This document shows, in pieces, positions 52,510-62,464 of a stretch of 64,000 bases of DNA. The stretch comes from Luteimicrobium album (lineage in GTDB: Bacteria; Actinomycetota; Actinomycetes; Actinomycetales; Cellulomonadaceae). The DNA lies in assembly GCF_030161555.1 (NCBI RefSeq), contig NZ_BSUK01000001.1:2666001-2730000 (forward strand), given 5' to 3'. A model generated the notes under the pieces. That model saw only the letters and a list, made by a program, of their open reading frames with translations, was not told the DNA's origin and searched no databases. A program made the position numbers and the translations under genes. Each line of letters opens with the position of its first letter. Position 1 is the first letter of the stretch.

Positions 52510-53665
52510 CGGGCTGCTCCTTCCGTCGCGGCGACCGCTTCGACGGGCGTGCCGTCCTCGACGGCCGCCGGGTCGGGCGTGGTGCCCTGCTCGGGGACCA
52601 TCGCCTCGAGCAGTGCCTCGCGGTCGATGTGCCCGACGACGTGTCCTGCGTCGTCGTGCACCGTGAGCGGGACGTCGCTCTCCGCGGCGGGGGCGAACAG
52701 CTCCGCGAGGGGGTGTCGTCCGCGACGACGGGGACGCCGTCGGGCGTGGGGGTCGCGGCGGTGCCCGGGGCGGCGGGGTCCGGCTCGCTCGTCGGGGTCA
52801 TGACCGACGCGGCGGTCAGGACGCGGGTGCGGTCGACGTCGTTCACGAACTGGGCGACGTAGTCGTCGGCCGGCTCGGACAGGATCTGCTCCGGCGTGCC
52901 GATCTGGACGACGCGGCCGTCGCGCATCACGGCGATGCGGTCGCCCAGGTGCATGGCCTCGTTGAGGTCGTGCGTGATGAAGACGATCGTCTTGCCGAGC
53001 GTGCGCTGCAGCTCGATGAGCTGCTCCTGCATCTCGCGGCGGATCAGCGGGTCCAGCGCCGAGAACGCCTCGTCCATGAGCAGGACGTCGGTGTCGGCGG
53101 CGAGCGCGCGGGCCAGGCCGACGCGCTGGCGCATGCCGCCCGAGAGCTGCGACGGCAGCGAGTCGTGCCAGCCCTCGAGGCCGACGAGGTCGAGCGCCCG
53201 GGCGGCACGCTCGCGACGCTCCGCCTTGTCGACGCCCTGGATCTCGAGCGGGTAGGCCGCGTTCTCGAGGACGGTCCGGTGGGGGAGCAGCGCGAAGTGC
53301 TGGAACACCATCGACACCCGGGTGCGGCGCAGCTCGCGAAGACGTGAGCCCGCGACGGCCGTGAGGTCGTCGTCGCCCAGCCGGACGTGGCCGCTCGTCG
53401 GCGTCCAGAGCCCGTTGATCATCCGGATCAGGGTCGACTTGCCCGAGCCCGACAGGCCCATGACGACGAAGATCTCGCCGGGAGCCACGTCGAAGCTGAC
53501 GTCGATCACCGCGGCGGTGCCGAGGTCCTTGACCTCGTCGCGGGTCGCGCCCTCCTGGAGCCTCCGGACCGCCTTCTGGGCGCGGCGCCCGAAGACCTTG
53601 TAGACGTTCTCGACCCGGACCGCGGGAGCATCGTTCCCGGTGGTCCGGGCTGTGGTCGCACTCAT
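52506..53665 (-). CDS. glycine betaine/proline-type ABC transporter ATP-binding protein (frameshifted)
   Basis: The 387-residue protein has Walker A MGLSGSGKSTLIRM, signature QLSGGMRQRVGLARALA, Walker B VLLMDEAFSALDP and the H-loop FITHDLNEA, as in OpuAA/ProV. The C-terminal part is a CBS-like tail (VPLTVHDDAGHVVGHIDREALLEA). The frame breaks near 52711, where one C is missing from a C4 run on the coding strand; the join reads DDTPLAELFAPAAE. Only the regulatory tail is affected. GGAGG lies seven bases before ATG 53665. It is the first gene of the operon. Confidence 0.88.
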
Positions 53666-54111
53666 GCGAACCTCCACCTCCGTCACGTTCTGTGCGGCGG
53701 CGCTGTGCACGACCCCCAGCGACCCACGGGTCGCGCGCCGAGGCGCGGCGAGACCCGCAGGGCGAGGGCCGGGGTCCCGGTGGACCCGGCGCCATGCCGA
53801 CGTGCCACCTTGCCAAAATGCTGGGCAAATCTCGAACTCGCCGGGGGCAATCAACACTGGATCGCCTCGGATCGGGCGGGCACGATCCGCAGAATGGTGC
53901 GGATGAGAGCCGATCTCGGGTTGTTATGCCGTTGTGACGTTGCGATATCGGTCAACAATCGGTACCGCGCGCGGGCGCGCGCCCGCGCGTTCGATTGCTA
54001 CGCCCTCGCCGTCGGCGTTCCCGACTACCCTGGACGTGATCCGCCGCCCACCCCGGCGGCGTCCACCCCGCGCGGACGGGAGCCCCCAGCGCACGAGTCC
54101 AAGGAGCACGT
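53666..54111. other. divergent intergenic region between the betaine operon and ahcY
   Basis: No gene is seen. The stretch 53810-53960 is markedly AT-richer than its surroundings and should hold both promoters. It includes TTGCC, nine bases, GGCAA (about 53811-53829), a possible operator on the betaine operon side, and a 22-bp GC palindrome nearer ahcY. Confidence 0.4.
53968..53989. repeat. 22-bp perfect GC-only palindrome upstream of ahcY
   Basis: An uninterrupted self-complementary stretch of alternating C and G around a GGGCGCGCGCCC centre lies about 120 bases before the ahcY start. It may form a hairpin in the leader or Z-DNA. Confidence 0.6.
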
Positions 54112-55677
54112 ATGCCCGAGAACGCTTCGTCCGCTGGCCACTTCGACGAGGTCCCCGGCCGCTACAAGGTCCGCAGCCTGGCGCTCGCGGAGGCCGGTCG
54201 CCACCAGATCCGCCTCGCCGAGCACGAGATGCCCGGCCTGATGGCGCTTCGCGAGGAGTTCGGCCCCACCCAGCCGCTCGCGGGCGCCCGCATCGCCGGC
54301 TCGCTGCACATGACGGTCCAGACCGCCGTCCTCATCGAGACCCTCACCGCGCTCGGCGCCCAGGTGCGCTGGGCGAGCTGCAACATCTTCTCCACGCAGG
54401 ACGAGGCCGCGGCTGCGATCGTCGTCGGGCCGCACGGCACCCCGGAGGACCCGCAGGGTGTGCCCGTGTTCGCGTGGAAGGGCGAGTCCCTCCCGGAGTA
54501 CTGGGACTGCACCGAGCAGATCCTCGTCTGGCCGTCGGAGGACGGGGGCGTGCAGGGCCCGAACATGATCCTCGACGACGGCGGCGACGCGACCCTGCTC
54601 GTCCACGAGGGCGTCGCGTACGAGCGCGCCGGCGCCGTCCCGGCAGACACGCGCCCCGGCGAGCCCGACCACTCGGAGGAGGCGAACGTCGTCCGCGCCG
54701 TGCTGCGCCGCGCGCTCGAGGCCGACCCGCTGCGCTGGACCACCATCGCGGAGAGCCTCCTCGGCGTCACCGAAGAGACCACCACCGGCGTCCACCGCCT
54801 GTACCAGCTCGCCGAGCAGGGCCAGCTCCTGTTCCCGGCGATCAACGTCAACGACTCCGTCACGAAGTCGAAGTTCGACAACCGCTACGGCATCCGCCAC
54901 TCCCTGCCCGACGGCATCAACCGCGCCACCGACATCCTCATCGGCGGCAAGGTCGCGTTCGTCGCGGGCTACGGCGACGTCGGCAAGGGCGCGGCCGAGG
55001 CGTTCCGGGGCCAGGGCGCGCGCGTCATCGTCTCCGAGATCGACCCGATCTGCGCGCTCCAGGCCGCGATGGACGGCTACCAGGTCGCGCGGCTCGAGGA
55101 CGTGGTCGGCGAGGCCGACTTCTTCATCACCACGACCGGCAACAAGGACGTCATCCGCACCGAGCACCTGGTCGCGATGAAGGACAAGGCCGTCGTCGGG
55201 AACATCGGCCACTTCGACAACGAGATCGACATGGCGGGCCTCGCGCAGGTCCCGGGCGTCGTGCGCACGGAGATCAAGCCGCAGGTCCACGAGTGGACGT
55301 TCACCGAGGCCGGCCCGGACGGGCAGGCGGCCGGCCGGTCGATCATCGTGCTGTCGGAGGGGCGCCTGCTCAACCTCGGCAACGCGACGGGCCACCCGTC
55401 GTTCGTCATGAGCAACTCGTTCTCCAACCAGGTCATCGGCCAGATCGAGCTCTTCACCGATGGCACCGACGGTTCGCGCGCCGACGGCAGCGGCGACCCT
55501 ACGGTCCGGCAGTACGAGCGCCAGGTGTACCGCCTGCCCAAGATCCTCGACGAGAAGGTGGCCCGCCTCCACCTCGACGCGCTCGGGGTCCGGCTGAGCG
55601 AGCTCAGCAAGGACCAGGCCGACTACCTGGGCATCCCGGTCGAGGGCCCCTACAAGGCGGACCACTACCGCTACTGA
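54112..55677 (+). CDS. ahcY: adenosylhomocysteinase
   Basis: A 521-residue S-adenosylhomocysteine hydrolase. Diagnostic segments include [48 protein letters not shown] (the catalytic Lys and Asp), the NAD-binding GYGDVGKG near residue 286, [31 protein letters not shown] and the C-terminal KADHYRY. It converts S-adenosylhomocysteine to adenosine and homocysteine in the cytoplasm, keeping methylation reactions going. AAGGAG lies five bases upstream of ATG 54112. It is followed by its own hairpin terminator. Confidence 0.97.
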   Translation: MPENASSAGHFDEVPGRYKVRSLALAEAGRHQIRLAEHEMPGLMALREEFGPTQPLAGARIAGSLHMTVQTAVLIETLTALGAQVRWASCNIFSTQDEAAAAIVVGPHGTPEDPQGVPVFAWKGESLPEYWDCTEQILVWPSEDGGVQGPNMILDDGGDATLLVHEGVAYERAGAVPADTRPGEPDHSEEANVVRAVLRRALEADPLRWTTIAESLLGVTEETTTGVHRLYQLAEQGQLLFPAINVNDSVTKSKFDNRYGIRHSLPDGINRATDILIGGKVAFVAGYGDVGKGAAEAFRGQGARVIVSEIDPICALQAAMDGYQVARLEDVVGEADFFITTTGNKDVIRTEHLVAMKDKAVVGNIGHFDNEIDMAGLAQVPGVVRTEIKPQVHEWTFTEAGPDGQAAGRSIIVLSEGRLLNLGNATGHPSFVMSNSFSNQVIGQIELFTDGTDGSRADGSGDPTVRQYERQVYRLPKILDEKVARLHLDALGVRLSELSKDQADYLGIPVEGPYKADHYRY

Positions 55678-55685
55678 CCGCGACA

Positions 55686-55720
55686 CGGTGCGCTTCATCC
55701 CGCGCGGATGAGGCGCACCG
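55686..55720 (+). terminator. hairpin terminator of ahcY
   Basis: Two 15-base arms (CGGTGCGCTTCATCC and GGATGAGGCGCACCG, one G-T pair) flank a 5-base loop just after the ahcY stop. Confidence 0.7.
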
Positions 55721-55746
55721 CGCCCGCCGTCTGGTTCGCTGGTCGC

Positions 55747-57151
55747 GTGACCGAGAACACGCCGCTCACCGACGGCGAGCGCACCGAGCTGGAGTCCCTC
55801 CGCGCGGAGGTGACGCGCCTCCGGGCGGTGGCTGCGCCGTCGGGCGGGCAGAGCCCGGGCGCGCCCGACGGCGGCCAGGTCGCGGGGCACGCAGGCCGGC
55901 CGAGGGGTGGCTGCGCTGGACGGCCACGGGTGTGCTCGTGGTGCTGGCTGCGCTCCTCGCGATCTCGGCCGTCGGCGCGCGCTACGTGCGCAGCCAGCTC
56001 CTCGACACCGACCGGTACGTCGCGACGGTCGCTCCGCTCGCGGACGACCCGGACGTGCAGAACGCCGTCGCGACCAAGGTCACCGACGCGATCGTGCAGC
56101 AGCTCGACCTCGAGACCCTCACCCGGAACGCGCTGACGGCCATCACGGACAACGCGCCTCGCGTGCCCGACGCGATCGTGGGCCTCGCCCCGGTCCTCGC
56201 GGGCCAGGCGAACGGGTTCATCGGGGACCAGGTCACCCGGTTCGTGCGGTCCGACAACTTCGCGAACCTGTGGGTCCAGGCCAACCGTGCCGCGCACGCC
56301 AACGTCGTCGCTGTCCTCACCGGGGGAGTGGCCGCGCCGTGACGGCGACGGCGGACGGCGCCGTCGTCGTCAACCTCGGACCCGTCGTCGACGCCGTGAA
56401 GCAGCAGCTCGTCTCGCGCGGCCTGACGTTCGCGAGCAACATCCCGCAGGTCTCCACGACCATCACCGTCTTCCAGTCCTCCGACATCGCGAAGGCCCAG
56501 CGTTGGACCCGCTGGTTCGACCACGCCGCGACCTGGCTGCCCTGGATCGCGCTGCTCGTCGCTGCGGCCGCCGTCGGGGTGGCGCCACGGGGGAGTCGCC
56601 GTCGGGCTGTCGTCATCGTCGCGTCGGCGCTGGCCGTCGCGATGATCGCCCTCGGCCTCGGCGTGACCATCGGCCGGGCCGTCTACCTCGGGGCCGTTCC
56701 GGCGCACGTCCTGCCCACGCACGCCGCCGCCGCGGTGTTCGACGCCGTCGTCCAACCCCTGCGCACCACGCTCCGGTTCGTGCTCGTGTGTGCGCTGATC
56801 GTGGCGCTCGCGACCTTCCTCGTCGGTCCCAGCGGTGCCGCCCAGGCCGTGCGGGACGGGTTCATGTGGCTGGTCGGACGCGCATCGGGCGGGCGCGCCG
56901 GGGACACGACGCGCGAGCCGCGGCCCTGGGAGGTCTGGATCGCGCGGTACGCGCTCGTGCTCACGGTGGTGCTGATCGCGCTCGGCGGGCTGGTCCTCGT
57001 GTTCTGGCACTACCCGACGGGCGCGGTAGCGTTCTGGATCGCGCTCGTCGTCGTCGTGCTCGTCGTGGCGGTCCAGGTGCTCGCAGCACCCGGCCGCCGG
57101 GCGGCGCTCGCGGCCAAGGAGGACGGCACCCCCACCACGCTGAGTGCGTAA
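55747..57151 (+). CDS. membrane protein of unknown function (two frameshifts)
   Basis: About 468 residues. A short N-terminal coiled coil (TELESLRAEVTRLRAV) is followed by a membrane helix (GVLVVLAALLAISAVGARYV), an outer region of about 180 residues (LLDTDRYVATVAPLADDPDV, AIVGLAPVLAGQANGFI), and four more helices with the loop DGFMWLVGRASGG. The frame changes near 55903 (one base missing) and near 56330 (one G missing from G5, join LTGGSGRAVTATAD). All three pieces are hydrophobicity-consistent and read as one protein. I do not recognise the family beyond similar unnamed actinobacterial membrane proteins. GTG 55747 was used; an ATG at 55708 is possible. Its stop codon lies in the left arm of a long palindrome. 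Confidence 0.75.
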
Positions 57152-57200
57152 CTCTTGTGCGACACACCCGGCGTGTCGCACAAAAGTTACGCACTCAGCG
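57138..57200. repeat. 63-bp near-perfect palindrome overlapping a stop codon
   Basis: Two 28-base arms with 27 matches flank a 7-base loop. The left arm starts CGCTGAGTGCGTAACT and contains the TAA of the membrane protein gene. It would form a very stable hairpin and probably terminates transcription. Confidence 0.85.
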
Positions 57201-57211
57201 GATGCGAAGAA

Positions 57212-57233
57212 ACACGGGGGACGTCCCCCGTGT
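57212..57233. repeat. 22-bp perfect palindrome with shared GGGGGACGTCCCCC core
   Basis: The core CACGGGGGACGTCCCCCGTG is identical to that of the palindrome at 62330-62363. There is no loop, so it may be a DNA site rather than an RNA hairpin. Confidence 0.8.
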
Positions 57234-57287
57234 GACCTGGCGGTCGGCCCGGTGGGCCGGTGAGCTCCGGGCCGACAGGATGGAGGC

Positions 57288-58758
57288 ATGAGCACGACGA
57301 CCGCACCCAGCCCCCAGGCGCCCGCCCCGCAGCCGCCCCGCCCCGAGGCCTCCCCGCCCACCCGCGCGCGGCCCGAGCCCGTCGGGTTCTTCAGCGCCCC
57401 TTCCGGCGCCGCACCTGGAGCGAGCTCCTCTTCCTGGTGTGCACCCTCGTGACGAGCTCCGTCGGGCTCGCGTACTTCTTCTTCACCATCGGCGCCGGCG
57501 TCGGATTCGGCGTGACCGTCGTCGGGTTGTACGTCGGCGGGTCGCTCGTCGTCGGCGCGCGCATGTGGGGCTCGCTGTACCGGGCCGAGGGCCGCGCGTT
57601 GCTCGGCGTGGACGTGCCCGCACCGCTGCCGTTCCGCCGCGGACGCGGGTTCTGGGGCGGCATGGGCCGCATGCTCGGCGACACCGCCGGCTGGCGTGCG
57701 CTCGCGTTCCTGTTCCTGTCGTTCGTGACGAACCTCGTCGGGGCCGTGTTCTCGCTCGTGTTCCTCGCATACGGGCTCGGCGGGCTCACGTACGGCATCT
57801 GGTACCGCTGGCTCCCGATGCAGCAGGCGCCTGACGGCAGCTGGCACCGTGGCGCATCGTTCGGCGACAACTGGTTCGTCGACACCCACGGCCGGATGTG
57901 GGCGCTCGCGGGAGTCAGCCTCGTCATGTTCTTCCTGTGGCCGCAGGTCCAGCGCGGGTTCGTCCACCTCACCCGGCTCCTCATCGTCAACCTGCTCGGC
58001 CCCACCCAGGCCAGCCTCCGCGTCGCCGACCTGGAGCGGTCCCGCGGCCGCACCGTCGAGGACGCCGACGCCCGCCTCCGCCGCATCGAGCGCGACCTCC
58101 ACGACGGCACCCAGGCCCGGCTCGTCGCCGTCGCCATGCAGCTCGGCGAGGCGAAGGAGCAGCTCGCGGGGGCGTCGTCGGGCGCGGAGAGCGACGATCC
58201 GACCGTGACCGACGCCCTCGGGCTCGTCACCCTCGCCCACGACTCCACCAAGGAAGCCCTCACCGAGCTCCGCGAGATCGCGCGCGGCATCCACCCGCCC
58301 GTGCTCGACAACGGGCTCGCCGCCGCCCTCGGCACGCTCGCCGCGCGCTCGCCCGTGCGGACCGTCGTCGACGTCGACCCGGCCCTGTCCGAGCGGGACG
58401 CCCTCGCCCCGGCGATCGAGGCGCTCGCCTACTACGCCGTCGCCGAGCTCGTCACCAACGCCGCCAAGCACGCCCACGCGTCGACGGTGTGGGTGCTCGT
58501 CGAGCCCGCCGCCGCCGCGCGGCCCCGGCCCCCGGATCCGCGGAGCCGAGCCGGTACGTCCGGATCCGGGTCCGCGACGACGGCGTCGGCGGTGCCGCCG
58601 TGAACCTCACCGACCCGCGGCCGGGCGAGGGGAGCGGGCTCGCCGGCCTCGTGGAGCGCGTCCGCGCCGTCGACGGCACGCTCGACGTCGTCAGCCCCGC
58701 CGGCGCCGGGACCCGCGTCGACGTCCTCCTGCCCACCGTCGTCCCCGGGGAGAAGTAA
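57288..58758 (+). CDS. sensor histidine kinase, NarL/DesK type (two frameshifts)
   Basis: About 490 residues. An Ala/Pro-rich N-terminus is followed by membrane segments (residues 45-110 and 150-250) and a HisKA_3 dimerisation domain with RRIERDLHDGTQARLVAVAM (phospho-His near residue 271). The ATP-binding HATPase domain has ELVTNAAKHAHA, VRDDGVGGA and GLAGLVERV. Frames change near 57402 (one C missing from C4, joining FFSAPFRRRTW) and near 58515 (one C missing). ATG 57288 starts the most upstream frame. It is followed directly by its response regulator. The signal is unknown; a sensing domain within the membrane helices is suggested by the lack of a large outer loop. Confidence 0.85.
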
Positions 58759-59426
58759 GTGCGCATCCTCATCGCGGAAGACTCCGCGATCCTCCGCGAC
58801 GGCCTCGTCGCCCTGCTGCAGCGGCGGGGCCACGAGGTCGTCGGGGCCGTCCCGGAGGCCGACACCCTGCGCGCCGCCTACGCCGCGCTCGTCGCGGACG
58901 GGGGAGCGGGCGCCCCCGACGTCGTCGTCGTCGACATCCGCATGCCCCCCACCTTCACCGACGAAGGGCTGCGGGCGGCCATCGAGCTGCGCGCCGCCCA
59001 CCCCGGACAGGGCGTGCTCGTGTTCTCGCAGTACGTCGAGACGCAGTTCGCGTCCCGGCTCCTCGCCGACGACGCGCGGGGCCTCGGCTACCTGCTCAAG
59101 GACCGCGTCGCCGACGTGGGCGAGTTCCTCGCTGCGCTGGAGCGGATCGCCGGCGGGCAGACCGTCCTCGACCCCGAGGTCGTCACTCAGCTCATGGGCG
59201 CGTCCCGCGGCGACGACGGGCTCGGGCGGCTCACCCCCGCGAGCGCGAGGTGCTCGAGCTCATGGCGCAGGGGCGTTCGAACGGTGCGATCGCCGAGGCG
59301 TTGTTCCTGTCGTACGGGGCGGTCGAGAAGAACGTGACGTCGATCTTCGACAAGCTCGACCTGCCGCAGGCCGCCGCCGACCACCGCCGCGTGCTCGCGG
59401 TGCTGCGCTACCTGCGCGGGCAGTAG
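58759..59426 (+). CDS. LuxR-family response regulator (frameshifted)
   Basis: About 222 residues. The receiver domain has ILIAEDSAILRDG, the phosphoacceptor in VVVVDIRMP (near residue 58) and YLLKDRVAD. The C-terminal helix-turn-helix reads LTPREREVLELMAQGRSNGA then LSYGAVEKNVTSIFDKL. The frame breaks at the C5 run 59234-59238, where one more C would restore the LTPRERE motif exactly. The GTG start follows the kinase stop with no gap. The pair forms one two-component operon; targets cannot be inferred. Confidence 0.9.
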
Positions 59427-59452
59427 CGTCCCGCGCCGCGCGTGGTCGCGCG

Positions 59453-59580
59453 GTAGCCGCACCAGCCACCGCAGCGGCTGCAGGCCGTGCGATGAGCTTC
59501 GGACATCCGTGCCGTTTCGGCACCTCTGGACGCTACCAACGAGCATGAGCGTCCCCGGTTGCGGTGGTTGGTGCCGCTAC
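59453..59580. repeat. 128-bp inverted-repeat element, copy 1
   Basis: The outer arms GTAGCCGCACCAGCCACC and GGTGGTTGGTGCCGCTAC pair with two mismatches. Two hairpins lie inside (GTGCCG-TTT-CGGCAC and GGACGCT-N13-AGCGTCC). It starts 27 bases after the response regulator stop. The rest of the gap to 59779 shows nothing I can name. Confidence 0.6.
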
Positions 59581-59779
59581 GCCCGGGCGCGCACCCCCCG
59601 AGCCGACGACGCGGCGCCGCGCCACGTGAGGCGCCCGCGTGCGGGGCGCGATGCCGGAGGCGTGCGCGGGCCGACCGGAGCGGTGTCGCACGGCGGCGAG
59701 GTCGTCAGGTCGCACAACGGTTCGGTGCCACCCACAGCGAGGCGGCTGCATCGGTTGTCCACATCTTCGTTGGTGAGGG

Positions 59780-60735
59780 ATGACGTCGACCCGCGTGCTG
59801 TGGGACCACTGGTCCATGCCACGCCCAGCGCCCACCGACGAAGAGCTCCGCGTGTCGACCGTCTATCGCCGCCTCGTCGCCGCCGGTGGCGGCGCACGCT
59901 ACGCCGAGCTCGTGCGCCGACCCCACGACCGTGCCGTGTTGAGCCACCTCGTCCGGCGCGGTCTCGCCTTGAAGGTGGGACACGGGACGTACGCACTGCC
60001 GGCCGCGCAGCCGGACCTCGTCGTCGCCGCGCGTTTCGACGCGCACGTCGACTGCGTCAGCGCGCTGCGGCTGCAGGACGTCACCGTGCTCGACCCCCGA
60101 CCCGCACCCACCTGCTCGTTCCGCGTGGCCGCAACGACGCCAGACGGCCTGGACGCGAGCTGCGCCGGGTGAGGCTGCACCGCTCGGACGAGGAGCTCGG
60201 GCTCGCCGTGATGGACGGGCGGGTGCGGTCCGTCGAGCGCGCGCTCGCGCGGGCGCTGCGGTGCCTCCCACGCGACGACGCGGTCGTCGCGCTCGACAGC
60301 GCGCTGTTCAAGAAGCTCGCGACCGTCGAGGGCGTGCGTCGGCACATCCCGGCCAACGCGCCCTCGCGCGTCTGGTCGACGCTCGCCCTCGGTGACGCGG
60401 GCGGTGAGTCGATCATCGAGACGCTCGCGCGGCTTGCCCTGCTCGACGCCGGGTACTCCGTCCGGACACAGGCGAAGTTCCGAGGCGTCGGTCGGGTCGA
60501 CCTGCTCGTGGACGGCCGTGTTGTCGTCGAGCTGGACGGGTACGAGTTCCACTCCAGCCGGTGGGCGTTTCGGAACGACCGCTACCGGGACCGGGCCCTG
60601 CACGCGGGTGGGCTCGTCGTGCTGCGTTTCACCTACGGGGACGTGATGGACGACCCGGACTGCGTCGTGCGCGCGGTGCGCGCCGTGTTCGTCGGCCGGC
60701 GTCCCGACTTCGAGGTCATCCGTCCGTACGCGTAG
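59780..60735 (+). CDS. AbiEi-antitoxin-like / DUF559 endonuclease-domain protein (frameshifted)
   Basis: About 318 residues. The N-terminal third resembles the winged-helix domain of AbiEi-type proteins (GARYAELVRRPHDRAVLSHL, LALKVGHGTYALP). The C-terminal third is a DUF559/Vsr-like PD-(D/E)xK fold: ETLARLALLDAGYSV, GRVDLLVDGRVVVELDGYEF and DRYRDRALHAGGLVVLRFTY. The frame changes at the C5 run near 60098; one missing C joins VLDPPTRTHLLVPRGRND. ATG 59780 was used; ATG 59816 is an alternative. No AbiEii-type nucleotidyltransferase toxin is adjacent, so it stands alone. It is bracketed by two copies of a 128-bp inverted-repeat element; the second includes its stop codon. Confidence 0.78.
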
Positions 60736-60858
60736 CCGCACCAGCCACCACGATGGCGCGCCCATCCGTGGTACGAGTCGGGCATATTGCTCGGCAGGTC
60801 GTCGCCGGCCCGGGCGTCGGCGGCTCCGCAGCGGAGCTGTGGTGGCTGGTGCCGCTAC
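60732..60858. repeat. 127-bp inverted-repeat element, copy 2
   Basis: The outer arms GTAGCCGCACCAGCCACC and GGTGGCTGGTGCCGCTAC pair with one mismatch, at the same position as one of the mismatches in copy 1. The interior differs from copy 1, but length and arms agree. The rest of the gap to 61085 shows no gene; a ribosome site for the next gene lies at its end. Confidence 0.6.
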
Positions 60859-61085
60859 GACCAGGCGCGGGGCGCCGGCGATCCTGAGGCGGTGCGTGCG
60901 GACCAGGTGGCGGCTGTGGGTCTGCTGGTGATCTGCCCGGTTCGTGCCTCCCGGCTTGCATCCGACGGCGCAGCGTTCGTACGGTCGAAAGATCACGAAC
61001 AGATAACGACACGCGACCGTGCGAGCAGGTGGCACGCACAACCGAGACCGAGGACGGGCCCAGCGCCACGTCCGAGGGGAGGCGT

Positions 61086-62316
61086 ATGACCGCGCCGGCA
61101 CCGACACCGACGACGCTCACGACCAGCACCAGCACCACGAAAGCCCAGCACGACCAGCACCGACCCGGCCCCCACGGCACCGCAGCACCGCGAGCGGTTT
61201 GCGCTCGTCGACGGCCTGCGCCTCCTCGCTGCGCTCGGCGTGGTGCTCTACCACTTCACCGCCCGCGACAACCCCGCCTGGCACACGGACGTGGCGCGCG
61301 TCTTCCCGAACCTCGGTGGCGTCACGGTGTACGGGGCGCTGGGCGTGGAGCTGTTCTTCATGATCAGCGGGTTCGTGATCCTCATGAGCGCGTGGGGTCG
61401 GTCGGTCCCGTCGTTCGTGGCGTCACGTGTCGGCCGGCTGTACCCGGCGTACTGGCTCGGGGTCCTGTCGACGGGCTTCCTGCTGCTCGTGGTGTGGCCG
61501 CGCAAGGACCTGGGCGTGCACGACGTCGCCGCGAACCTCACGATGGCGCAGGCCGCCTTCGGGGTGAACGACGTGGACGGCGTGTACTGGACGCTCTGGA
61601 CCGAGCTCCGGTTCTACCTGCTGGTGGGGCTGCTCATGGTGTGGGGGTTCACGCCCCGCCGGGTCACGTGGCTGTGCGCGGTGTGGCCGCCCGTGGCGTG
61701 GTTCCTCGCGGTGGGGCTGGCGCAGGTCGGCGTGCACGTCGACTGGTCGTCGTGGCCGGGAGGGATCAACTGGCCGGCGGCCCTGCTGGTCGACCAGTAC
61801 GCGGGCCTCTTCGCGGCCGGGATGATGGTGTTCCTGGTGGCACGGCACGGTGTGGCGCCCACGCGGCTCGCGGTGCTCGCGTCGAACGTGGCGCTCGTGG
61901 TGTGGCTGCTGGCCCCGCGCCTGCAGGGCCGGTTCGCGGGCACCACCGAGCACGCCGTCTCGACGGACGTGGTCCGGGTCGGCCTGCTGGTCGCGCTGGG
62001 CCTGCTCCTCGCCGCGACGTGGACGCCGCTGCGCCGGGTGCGCTGGTCCTGGCTCGTCCTCGCCGGCGCGCTGACGTACCCGGTGTACCTGCTGCACGAG
62101 TGGTGGGGCTGGTGGCTCATCCACCTCTTCCCGGCCGGCGTGCCCGCCTACCTGACGCTCGCGACGACGCTGTTCGTCGTGCTCCTCGTCGCCGCTCTCG
62201 TCCACCACGGTGTGGAGCGGCGCGCCGGGCCGGCCCTGCGTCGCGCCGTCGGGGGCGCGCTCACGCGGACCTCCGGGGTGCTCGGCCGCGTCGTCCCGCG
62301 GCTGCGCGAGGCCTGA
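61086..62316 (+). CDS. acyltransferase family membrane protein (frame discrepancy near start)
   Basis: About 410 residues. The body reads ERFALVDGLRLLAALGVVLYHF, GALGVELFFMISGFVI, WTLWTELRFYLLVGLLMVWG and YPVYLLHEWWGWWL, an acyltransferase-3 protein of the OafA type with about ten membrane helices. ATG 61086 has an excellent GAGGGGAGG site but lies in a different frame from the body. The intervening Thr/Ser/Pro-rich stretch (61100-61185) must carry an extra base or two missing bases. Without this correction the protein would start at about 61240 and lose the conserved first helix. It is probably an O-acyltransferase for a surface glycan; it is not near the main locus. Confidence 0.8.
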
Positions 62317-62329
62317 GCCGTTCGACCCG

Positions 62330-62363
62330 AGGGCGGCACGGGGGACGTCCCCCGTGCCGCCCT
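62330..62363. repeat. 34-bp perfect palindrome with shared GGGGGACGTCCCCC core
   Basis: The central 20 bases, CACGGGGGACGTCCCCCGTG, are the same as at 57212-57233, and the arms extend further. It lies 14 bases after the acyltransferase stop and may act as a terminator. Confidence 0.85.
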
Positions 62364-62464
62364 GGCGCGCCCCCACGGCGAGGTCGGAGGAGCGCGTCAT
62401 ACCGCCCTGACCTGCGGTTTCGAAGGATGGAGGCGTCCCCGAGGAACCGTCCCAGGAGCGTCTC

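Noticed and set aside
54000-54111. A SAH riboswitch before ahcY
   Set aside because: I looked for the conserved core of that motif in the leader and could not find it; only a plain ribosome site and GC palindrome are seen.
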